NCBI GenBank assembly: GCA_030248215.1
Contig: JASANG010003560.1
Span: forward strand, 124,001 to 188,000
Direction: 5' to 3'
Source of the DNA: Enoplolaimus lenunculus
Lineage: Eukaryota > Nematoda > Enoplea > Enoplida > Thoracostomopsidae
DNA: 64,000 nt
The notes below the pieces were generated by a model. The model worked only from the letters and a program-made list of their open reading frames with translations. It searched no databases and was not told the origin of the DNA. Shown here in pieces: positions 1-51,928 of the stretch (position 1 is the stretch's first letter; each line of letters begins with the position of its first letter). Made by a program: the position numbers and the translations under genes.

Positions 1-569
1 AAATTTCTTTGTTAATACAGAGAATGCTGGTAGCACTGTTTCGTCCAATTAAAATAAGTTGACAGCATTATGCTAACTTATTTCAATTCAAGGCAAAACA
101 AAACTGCGGACACAAACTTTTCAAATATGGCAGAACACTTGTAATGAAGTTTTCGAAAATTTCCGTGGTTGAAATAGCTTACATAGGCTTAGGATTAAAC
201 TTACGGTCAGGTTCAGTCGTTGGCTCGGCATCAGTGATAAATTATAGTTACTTGTGTAATGCCATAAGCCAAGTTTTACAGGTGCCAAATAAAATTATAA
301 AGTTTCACCAAAGTCTCAACGATCGCCCAGGGGTTCCAATTTTGTTCGGAACCAGTTCATGTTAGTGTTACCTGTTGTTGTGTTATATGGTAAAGAAACG
401 TGCTAAGTTGTGTACTGTGACATAATACCAAATTCCCAATAAGCATTAAAACAATACAAGAAAACTCACAAGCGCGATTAACTAATTTTGACCGCAGCCT
501 TTTCACCAAGAAATATCGAATCACTTAACGTTTCCTTTAAGATATCATTGAAAGATAGTAATTGAAAAT

Positions 570-845
570 TTTTCACTTGAGCCGCTCTCACACGAATATT
601 TTCAATTTCATCTGAGATATACTGATATGCTAGGATTCGAACTTCGTAGATCGGAGTGGGAGACGTTCACCATCACCACTTAGCTATAGGACATTGACGC
701 TCGAGCTCAAGGGTGGTCTCACGTCTTGTGCAGATTTTGCACTGTTATACACGTAGCAACAACTGCACAAGGTGTTGTGCATATTTCACTATACACCGAA
801 TGTACTGAGTTGCTTCTGGCCAACTCGATGTTAGAAGTTGGATAA
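570..845 (-). mobile_element. Family 2 element, older copy
   Basis: Carries GATATGCTAGGATTCGAAC, GGAGTGGGAGACG, CACCACTTAGCTATAGGA and the ACGTCTTGTG phrase of family 2, with changes throughout. Minus strand: A box TAGCTAAGTGG and B box GTTCGAATCC. Confidence 0.65.
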
Positions 846-1409
846 AGTTCGTATTCATTACGGTATCAGTTAAACATTTTACCTCATGGTTTCAATTGAA
901 TTCCCTTCCTTAGCTTCAGTGGAAAACTTTGATTTATCCAAAGAAAACCTTTATCTACTCTTGAAACAATAAATAGCCTATCGTTTAAAGCATACTTAGG
1001 CATACTTCAGTAATACTTACTCGGTATACGGCTCCAGACACCCAGTGAGGCAGCTTACTTAAAAGTTAATGACAATTCTCATGCTAACAAGTTCGCTATG
1101 TCTTTATATCCCAAGCTCCCGTCACGAGTAATTACGCATGTCAAATGTCACTTGATTGCATAGTACACGGTTGAAATTTATAGGTTACGCAGCAAGTTTA
1201 ACCCAGTTCAATAGAATAATTATTGGTTGACGTTCTATTGAAGGCTAACCTGGTCTGCCAATTCTGGGTGGGGTTCATTTTCAGTCCAAATGTTGCTTTT
1301 TATAGCATATTATGTGTTGTAAATCCTATTTCTAACGAGATGTATCTCTATATATTTTATAGTGAACGAAACTCGCCAGCGAAACGAGCTAGAAACTCAA
1401 CGGAATATT

Positions 1410-1814
1410 AGCACTAAATAGGAACACAAAATTTCGTTTTGATCAATATTAGGGAGGGGACTACAGTCTATACAACATAGCTTGGATCAACCAATGTTTT
1501 TTGAGTTTATGTAAATTATTTTCAAGTAGCAGGTATTACTATGTGAGCAGTACTGTAGTGACTCAAATAGAGACGACTGATATTTATTTTGCTTCTACAG
1601 AGGATACATGGCCTAATTTTAGCTCTAAATAGGAACGCAAAATGTCGTTTTGATCAATATTAGGGAGGGGACTATAGTCTACACAAATAGCTTGGATCAA
1701 CCAATGTGTTTGGCGTTTATGTAAATTATTTTTAGCAGGTATTACTATGTGAGCAGTCCTGAAGTGACTCAAATAGAGACGACTGATATTTATTTTGCTT
1801 CTACAGAGGGTACA
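1410..1814 (+). repeat. Tandem direct duplication, about 200 bp x 2
   Basis: 1410-1616 and 1621-1814 share GCACTAAATAGGAAC-type starts, TTTTGATCAATATTAGGGAG, GCTTGGATCAACCAATG and GCTTCTACAGAGG ends. They differ by scattered changes and small gaps, so the duplication is not recent. Confidence 0.8.
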
Positions 1815-2137
1815 TGTCCTGTTATTCAGCTACAGGCTATCATTTATTTTTAATTCGACCACAACCAAAAGCCATTCTATTTCATTCCTTCTTCGAACAG
1901 AAATAACTTCCTCCGAAATATTTCAATTGATAGTCTTGTCAATTAAGGTTACTTCCGGATTTAATAAAATTTATGCGGGTTGTCCGAGAGTCTGTTACAT
2001 ATTTCACCAGCGTAGGCCATTTTTCTGCTTTGGCCTCTTTCGTGGAGGACTCTCTTCACTAACGGACCTTCATTAGGACTACAGACACACTGATACGGAC
2101 TCAAAACGGGATCATTCTTATTCAGATCACTGCAGGA
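1752..2137 (+). mobile_element. Family 1 DNA element, old degenerate copy
   Basis: Begins with a GTGACTCAAATAGAGACGAC-type left end and ACTGATATTTATTTTGC, and ends GGACTCAAAACGGGATCATT, CTTATTCAGATCACTGCAGG. The middle is diverged. Its left end is duplicated at about 1553-1606. Confidence 0.55.
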
Positions 2138-2529
2138 CTGTACGTTCACTATTTGCATATTTGGGACTTCAGCCCACAGTCCTTAATCCCTGCTTAAATA
2201 ATCCGAGCGCAAAGTGTTCGGCTCATCACAACACTGTTTGACAGTCTGAGATAGTAAATAAAACAACCTTGCTTATAGTAGTAGCAATTTTCTATCATGT
2301 TTGAAATGCCTCGGCAAATAAAACTCCTTCAACCGGTTGATTGTAACTACGTTGTAGCATTTCAGTCATGGGTACTAAATAACGAACGTTTGTATCCTGA
2401 ATATCTGCTTAGGTAAAACAATTTTTAAAACAGTTTCGGTTATTGCGGCCCCGTAGGCAGAGGAAGGTTACTGTCCCTGTATAAAATTTTCAACGTTGCT
2501 TGTAAGTCATCAAAAACCCGTGTATGTAC

Positions 2530-2600
2530 CTCCTTGAAAACGTTTAGCCCGTCTAACACGGTGAACTGGACGAGGGCCTGCGTTGTTGTGACGTTGATTG
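2530..2600 (-). CDS. sif: possible sif exon 13 (tentative)
   Basis: A 71-base candidate lies between CTCTCTAAG|CAATC and GGAG|GTACAT. In the frame left by exon 12 it has no stop and reads SNQRHNNAGPRPVHRVRRAK followed by RFQG. TIAM1 has a basic KRRSRF-type stretch at about this place, so the position and charge fit. The acceptor's pyrimidine tract is weak and the similarity is only to a basic patch, so this could be chance. Confidence 0.3.
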
Positions 2601-3658
2601 CTTAGAGAGTTATCACTAGCAAATAAACTGCTCTGCTTCTACACAATGTAACCATCTCATTGTGCATAGTTCCGATTGGAATATTTATAAATAAAACCTG
2701 GTAAATAAAACTCCAATACGAAATTGACAATAACTACGTATGCAACATTTTTTATTCTTAGCACTAAATATGAAACGTTTTCAAATTGAATTTTTAACCT
2801 TTATCAATTGTTGATTTTTCTCTCATTCTGTTTCGGATTACTTGTAGCATTATTAAAAGAACATTTCCGGTCCCGCAAGAAAATATATCCAATAAATAAG
2901 ACGATTAAAGAAAATGAACGATTTAAAATTGCAACTTTACCTTAACGCAAACTTCCCGAAAAACAGTTTTCGAATTGGTCACAAAGTAAATCAAATTAGG
3001 GAATGACCATTTGATGGTTTTCAAACGAAAATTGCAAATAAAACAAGTATAACAGCTTAATTTTAAACGAACCTAAACGCAAGCAACCGTGCAACTAACT
3101 TTAAAGAAATTAATTGAAATATTTACGAACTGCAAATATCTTCATAATGTATACCTCAATAAAATTTAACACTGGTTGAACATGAAAAACTTTTCAAACC
3201 ACTTTCAAAAAAGGAATACAGGGATGTCATGGGGTAAGAATTTTCAACTCTACCCAACCCTCACCCCGCAGGAAATTTTATTGGGGATCCTCGTGGCATC
3301 TTAGGAAATCCGCTAATTTCCGAGCGTGCTAGTAGTCATGTAAACTGTGAAGCAGTTTCCATGATTTTCTGTAATCATTAAAGCAGCATGCACAAAAGCT
3401 GTATAAAAACTCATCTGTGTCGCTTAATATTGCTAATTGTTATTTACCACTTTCTGGGTGTGCTGCGAGATTTCTTCAAACTTTGAGACTGAGGGGTCAA
3501 AACCCTTTTTGAGATTTTTGCGTAGGAGATATAAAATGCAGTTTCAGTTTGCGACGCAAGAAACCTCCTTTGAAATGTCTACGAAACCTACCACCCCTTG
3601 CAAAACCATGGCTATAGCCATGGCTTAGCCCCTAATAAACTACAACACAATATCTAAC

Positions 3659-44911
<41,253 letters not shown>

Positions 44912-44929
44912 TGCGCTTGCCTAAATAAT

Positions 44930-45753
44930 TAAAATTACATTAATGTGTGCTAGCAAATCAGAAATATTAAACTCCCGATGCTAAAATGTGTTGAAAAATT
45001 AGCCAATTTTCAATGTCGCACGGTACTAATAAATTCAAGCTCTGCATAAGTTTTACCAACAGTTATTGCTTGTAAATAAATACAACAGAAACACATTTTA
45101 ACTACTTTCTATATACAATTCGGTTAAAGTGTTCAAAAATACGTCGAAATATGATCTACAAGTTCAAAAATCCTGTACGTAGATTTGACTTGGTTAAAAT
45201 TTAAACCATTGACATTTGTTCTGGCCACTGGACAGAGATATAATTCTGAGAAAATATTAGTGGTTAAGTTTACATAAAATCGAAAAATTAAGATGAAATA
45301 CTTTAACAGACCTATATCACAACAGCATAGTGCCGATATGGGTGCGGGGGGAGGGCACCATCAAAAAAACGAAAAATTCTGATTATAAATTTGTGCATCC
45401 CTGAGCAACATATTAAGTCCGAACTGCAACTTTGAACAAACAAGATTTAAAATACTAAGCATGTTTTCTGTTTAAAAAATAATCGTTAGTTGTTCAGATT
45501 TATTGCTCATGAGCTTACCATCATGCAATTGTTATCATTTAGGGTACTCACGATCACAAAATGAAGCATTTTCAAGCACATCTTACCTTAGTGTAGAAAA
45601 TTTTATATCGACGTGGGTAACTGGCACTGAAGCATGTTGATTTCAAACGTATAGTTTGATAGCACATTGTGTTAAAATAGCCATATTATTAAAAACGCTA
45701 AGTCGTATACGACGAGAATATTAATCTTCTAAAACATTCTTGACCTAATAATA
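44930..45753. other. Region upstream of the SIF start
   Basis: Presumed 5' UTR, 5' intron or promoter of the SIF gene. AT-rich, with no clear core promoter motif. Confidence 0.4.
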
Positions 45754-47205
45754 CCAGTCGTAGTGGTACTACATGTATTGAGCGAAGCTCGAACACACGT
45801 AAGCAGTTAGCTAATATGCAAATTAGTTTTTAGCTAACTATTCATTTATTGGTTTTCGAGGTCTGTAAACAATTTATTCAGATTCCTCGCACTCAAAAAC
45901 CCTTCAGTAACCCTAAAATTTTGAGAAACAATTTATTAAGCCATTATTTAGGCTTATCAATTAAGCAAATATGCAAATTAGCTATTAGCTTACTATTCGA
46001 TAATCGGTTTTGAAGGTCTGTTGACAATTTATTCAGATACCTCGCACCCAAAAACCCATTATTGCTTAAATGAGATTGCTTGTAACTCTAATAATTAGTG
46101 AAATATTGCAAAACCACCTAATTTAGGCTTATCAATTGTGCTTATATGCAAATTATCTAGTAGGTAACTACTCAATTATCAGTTTTAGACGTTTGTAAAA
46201 AACTTATTCAGATTCCTCGCACTCAAAAACCCTTCAGTAATACTAAAATTTTGAGAAACAATTTATTAAGCCATTATTTAGGCTTATCAATTAAGCAAAT
46301 ATGCAAATTAGCTATTAGCTTACTATTCGATAATCGGTTTTGAAGGTCTGTTGACAATTTATTCAGATACCTCGCACCCAAAAACCCATTATTGCTGAAA
46401 TGAGATTGCTTGTAACTATAATAATTAGTGAAATATTGCAAAACCACCTAATTTAGGCTTATCAATTGTGCTTATATGCAAATTATCTAGTAGGTAACTA
46501 CTCAATTCTCAGTTTTAGACGTTTGTAAACAATTTATTCAGACTTCTCGCACCCAAAAACATTCAGAAACCTCAATAATTATTGAAATAATTTAAAAAAA
46601 TCCCAGTTTTGTCTTGTCAATTAAGCTAATATGCAAATTAGCTATTAGCTAACTATTTAATTATCGATTTTGGATCTTTGTAAACTATTTATTCAAATTC
46701 CTCGCACCTAAAAACCGTTTACTGATGAAATTAGATTGCTTTTAACCTTAATAGTTTGTGAAATATTGTAAAAAGTCAGGCTTATAAACTATGCGAATAT
46801 ACAAATTATCTATTAGCTAACTACTCAATTATTGACTTTGGAGGTTTGTAAACAGTCTATGCAGATTTTTCGCACCCAAAACCCCTTTAATTCTGAAATT
46901 AGATTGGTTGAAACTGTAATAATTAGTGAAATAATGTAGAAAGTCCTAATTTACGCTTAATTAATTATGCAAACTAGCCTGTAGATAATAAACAGCTTAA
47001 AATTTTGAAACCCCAATGCGTGGTTAACACCCCAGGATAATTGGCTTTCAAACAAAATAAAGTTTATCAAAATCGGTTCGGCCGTTCTTGAGATTCTTTT
47101 CGGACGGACAGACGGACGGACGGATATCCACCTTTCGACTCCACAGTACAACACATAAAACGCTTCGCAAAACTCCGAGTTTCGCTCGGAGTTTTGCTTC
47201 GCTTA
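45754..47205. mobile_element. Family 8: satellite-bearing element, about eight monomers
   Basis: Same ends as 16488-17445: CCAGTCGTAGTGGTACTACA at the left and GGACGGACAGACGGACGGAC plus a TTCGCTCGGAGTTTTGCTTC end at the right. It holds about eight monomers. Within it a two-monomer block (about 45905-46210) is repeated almost unchanged (about 46215-46515), a higher-order repeat. It lies upstream of the SIF gene start. Confidence 0.82.
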
Positions 47206-50200
47206 ATTACAGCTTCTAATCCGTACTACCAGTTGTTGACTGGAGTGCGCTTATAAATCAATCGAAACAGCTAGTGTTTTTAATTTTGCGCCTATAAATG
47301 GTAACGAACCTACACCTGAACCTGAGCCTAATCGTACAATGCATTTAGGTTTTTAATTCAGTTTCCATTCAAATTTAGTGAGGTAGTTAACGAGTTCCCA
47401 ACATTTGCATTAAAAGGGGTTGTCTAAGATTTCTGAGCAGAGAAAGTGGACGGTCCGGGAGCCTGATTTGATTCCACCTTTACGAACGTAATCTTTGCGC
47501 GAACCCATTACGTTTTAGTTCAATGTAATACTCTATATGGCCACTTTGAAAAGTTTTCTTTACACTGTGACAGAATGCATGATCATGTTAGCAGTTTATA
47601 CAACTGTATAATTTATATTTAAACTATAATTCAGACACAAATTTAGCACCTTTAACTCCAAAAATTTAACACTTTCGTGTCTCTGCAAACAAAAAAGTTC
47701 CCGAAACTCGTCCTGATTGGCTGAACAATATATACTTAGTGGTTTGCTAAGATTTTCTTATTTGCAAGACCCCTGACATTTCGTGGTGGACTTCCAATTC
47801 TAAAATTCTCGACAGTAGCCATTGAGTAATGAGTAGCATTTAAAAAACGCGGACGTAGCGTTTAGCAATGTAACTATTTGTTGCTATGGACAACGAATGA
47901 CTTAGTCTCTAATGCTTCAAGAATTCAAAACACATCCAATAGATAAGTAACAAATAACAATAGTACTGTCTTAAAACCAGATTATTTTTCATGAATTTAT
48001 ACAGCCTTAGCGATTGATTCGTGGTATCTGTATATGACTACATGACTACCAGCACGCAAATTTCACTGTGTGTCAAAAATCTCCACAGGATCTTCATATC
48101 CTAAAGGATTTCCAGAACACTCAGAAATTTGCGGGCTGGCTGCGATTGCCACAGGGTTAGTACGACCATTTCCATGCTACACAAGAAATCTTTCCAATAT
48201 TAGTATGTCAAGCAACAACTTACACAAATATGGCAAATCATACAGATAAAAACGTAGTACCTTTCATTTTTTTGATTACAGAAACAGATAATTTTAATCC
48301 CAGAAGAAAACGGATATCCGGTAACAAACTTACACTGTGCGAGAAATATATGCTCTTACAGTGTAACCTAGAAATAAGAAAATTGTCAGGGGCCGGAGAG
48401 GAAGCTTCTCATATCCTGGTTTCTCTTATATCCGGGTTTGTTTATCTTGTTTAGGTTAGTACGGGAACACTTCTTGTACCGATGTTTTACGACCAGAACA
48501 CCAGTATTGAACTGTTATAGGCCTAAAATCAAAGACAAACAATAGACATTTAATCAGTGCCACTCAGAATTCAGTTTAAAATTACTTTTTCTTAGGTAAA
48601 TTAAAAGTTTTGTCCAGATAAATGATTTAATGACTCAATTGCATTTGTCATCGGACTTTACTCTAAGAGACCTTTGTCTGACTGATTTGCGACATCACGC
48701 TGTCACTCAAAACCAACTCTGTTATCGACGGGGAGGACGGGACAAGAGAAAATCTCTCATATCCGGTGTTTTCTTATATCCAGGTCCTTTATATACTGGT
48801 TACACTGCAGTATAAAAAGGATTTGCTGCGGAATAATTGAACAGCAACCGATACATTTTCCATGCGCATATGAACTCTAAAATTACAAATGCGTGTTGAT
48901 ATAATTTGATAAACTAGAAAAGAATACAATTTTTCCGCTTGACATGATCAATAGATTAATGCAACACAGCTATTTGCATGTGCCCAGTGATACAAAACAT
49001 ACAGAGGCGGATCCAGAAATTTTTCATGAAGTGCGCACGCATTATATTGTGAAAAACCAGCGCAAGCGAAGCGAGCGAGAAGCCAGACGCTATTTTCATG
49101 GCGAAAAGTAACAAAATATGTAATGCTATTTATAATTCAAGAACCTTACCATTATTAGTAAAAAATCCCTACGCTAGTGTGCATCACACAACCTAAATAG
49201 TAAAAGAAGCCTCTCGAGCAACACGAGCGAGAAAGAAATCAAACCAAATTTTCACGGAACACAAGTAAATATTTGTCCTTGCCATTTTATCATAAAAAAT
49301 TTCCTGGTGACAGCGCACGTAACTGCCACCACCTCTCCCTCCCCGCTGGATCCGTCCAATGAAAATATAAAAAATTTACAACGTCCACTATCAACAACCA
49401 GTGAATGCGTTTGCTTTTCAGAATGATACCTAATTGTCATTAGCATTGACAAGTTAACGACAATCGCTTGTCATAAATACAAATTCATAACGAATTAAAA
49501 GTATCGTTGTTTGACCAAATTCCGGATCCATATACACTATTTTTTTATGAAAAGTAATAAATAAAACGACTCATGTTTTATAACTAAATATATAGTCGAA
49601 TTTATAATAAAAAATACATACGCACGGTTTTGGTCGTGGAAAAGCACTTTTATACAAATGAAAATAAATAGCAAGCAGTCTGCCAAGGTGTGTATAGCGA
49701 CCAGATAAAAACGCTGGTTTTGTCAAAAAGAAGCACACCAACAAAACTGATAGACTTGAAATTAAATTATAAATCTGGCATGTGCATTGAAAAAATCTAA
49801 AAACCCAAACTCTGCATAGCGTTGTTGTAATCACTTGACACTTGACGATCGGTAAATCTGTCACTGTTAACTTTTTTCAATATGGAAAACATTTAAAGAA
49901 TTGTTATGTTCAAAACTTACAAATCAATTATTTAACCATCGCTAGCGACCGCGAAACATTTGCGCAGTAAATTCTGACGAGTTGATTAATTAACTCAGAG
50001 GACAATTAGTTATTTCTGGTTATTTCAGAGTTAATAACAGTAAAGAATAACTCATTCTGAGCTGATTTAATTATGGGTTGCTTTGTGTCAAGGAGCTAAA
50101 AAATTTAATTGTTTTGAAAATTCAAACTTGAGCGTAGATCGATCAGAGCCGGTCATAAGAAGCTAAAATATTTGAAAAATGATCAAAATTGCACCATCCA

Positions 50201-50719
50201 TTTTACATAACAACTGGCTGAGCGATTACGGGATATACGCGAATTACTAGTATATACATTGGTGATCAGCTTAATTGACCCCTGACCTACACGTTCATTG
50301 CATCAAGCTGTGCTATCAATATCGTCATGTATACCTCCGTGTTTACATCATATAGTCAATAAACTGTCGATGCAACCCAGTGTGCAATTTAGAAACAGTT
50401 GCTTGAAAGATTGATCTATAGGGCCACTAAAGTTGTCACCAAACCTTCCTGTTGGAAGCATCTGGGCAAACCTTTTACAACAAAGCTGAATCTGATCGTT
50501 AAGCTATAAAACCATAATTCATTATTCTTTGATATATAATGACCAATACATAGAACAATGCTGTTTAAATAGTACAAGCGTATTCCTAAGCCTAAGTAAG
50601 CCTAAGTCTAACCATAAGAGTGAGCTTGTATCCAAACCTAAACCTAAGCCTAGGCAAAAATAGTTTAAAACTTTAGCGTACCCTATTAGTTAAAGTTCTG
50701 CAGAAAAACTATATGGACC
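47206..50719. other. Intergenic stretch without recognised genes
   Basis: Only short frames without motifs (for example 48230-48454, 49571-49864). CATATCC(T/G)GG-TTTCTTATATCCxGG phrases recur at 48410 and 48760, a small dispersed repeat. Confidence 0.45.
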
Positions 50720-51171
50720 TACTGTAGTGACCCGAATAAGTGGGGGACTGATATTTATTTCGCCTCTCCAGAGGGTACCCCCCTTGTTATTCGGTTACGG
50801 TCTGTTATTTATCTTTAACCCTCGCTCCGCTGCCCTTCGTTACTGATATATATCCGGTACTGCAACTATCAGTTGAATTAAACGTTTATTTGTCTCGTCT
50901 CAATAGTTTGAGCAATAATAAAAGGTTATACTTAGGAATATACTTTCAAAATTTAAGTACGTTTTTTAAAGTTTCGAACTCAAATTATTTCGTCCTGGAG
51001 TCATTTATGCGCTAGAATTAGGGTTAATTGACATTTATGGACTCTAATTAGGGTTTAGTGACTCTATCCGCTTACGGACTCTTATTAGGGATACGGACTC
51101 CTATTGATTCGGACCCAAAATGGGGACCCCCTCTTATTACCCCCATCCCTCTTATTCGGGTCAATACAGTA
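50720..51171 (+). mobile_element. Family 1 DNA element (MITE), near full length
   Basis: About 452 bp, from TACTGTAGTGACCCGAATAA to GGGTCAATACAGTA, same direction as 38349-38803. It lies between the SIF and eIF3k genes. Confidence 0.85.
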
Positions 51172-51188
51172 CTGAGTTATAAATCCAA

Positions 51189-51322
51189 AGGCCCACGTTA
51201 ACTATAAGCCTAAACCTAAGCATAAGCCTACCCATAAGTTTAAGCCTACGTCTTCCAGTCACTAAGTCCCCGAGGGTCCATGTCTCCTAGTGAGCAGACA
51301 AATATAGTTAACATGGGCCAGC
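51189..51322. mobile_element. Family 6: CCTAAG-rich short inverted-repeat element
   Basis: 134 bp between GGCCCACGTTAACTATA and TATAGTTAACATGGGCC. The interior is a degenerate AAGCCTAAACCTAAGC array, then CACTAAGTCCCCGAGGGTCC. No coding capacity. Confidence 0.75.
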
Positions 51323-51749
51323 GTGAAATTCGAAAACTTTTCCTAGTTCAATAGAAACCATATACTTGCGATAGGATTAGTTTTCTTCAAAAAATTCCAG
51401 ATTGGTCAACGCGCTTTATCTGCTGCACCATAAATTAGGCAAAATTTTAGTTTTGAATGAAACGACTTGATTTTGTGAGCGACACAACCGAGACACCCGA
51501 AACCCAGTTTTCGCAATAAATCGTAACATAACTAATACAGTTAACAATTTAAATAAGGGATACTCACATTTTTCCTCAATATATAACTGCAGTATAGAAT
51601 CGTATAGAATCAGTTAACACAAATAAAATACAAATATCCTTTAGCGAAAAGCAAGTATTTTTTAATTTCAAATTTCGACGATTTTTTAGCTTTTTTCATA
51701 TTTTTACACAAATGCTGTCTGTCGTAACAATCTCAGTTGAATTGAATCA

Positions 51750-51928
51750 ATGCAGGCCCGTAGCCAGCTCACCTTGCTAGGTGGGGCTAAAAAATTTTCA
51801 GAAGAGGAATCGAAGGGATTTCATTGACTTATACGCAAGGTTTAAAATTTTCTAGGGGTGGACCCTGTTATTTCAGAGGGACTGAGCCTCGCCCCCCGCC
51901 CCCCCTCATTGGTTACGGGCTCGAATCA
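51750..51928. mobile_element. Family 7: short element with GCCCGTAGCCAGCTCACC end
   Basis: GCAGGCCCGTAGCCAGCTCA at the left and TTGGTTACGGGCTCG at the right are loosely inverted. Partial relatives: 9416-9560 (CAGTAGCCAGCTCACCAGGG) and 15122-15190 (ATCCAGCTCACCTTGTTAGG). No coding capacity. Confidence 0.6.

Larger units (their letters stand above)
1..3658. other. Presumed sif intron or 3' region, mostly repeats
   Basis: Apart from the tentative exon at 2530-2600, the repeats at 570-845, 1410-1814 and 1752-2137, no coding segment was recognised. The remaining sif exons were searched for here by frame and motif without success. Confidence 0.5.

Noticed and set aside
48230-48454. 74-codon plus-strand frame beginning MANHTDKNVVPF
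   Set aside because: Part of the frame lies in a phrase repeated near 48760 and there is no family resemblance.
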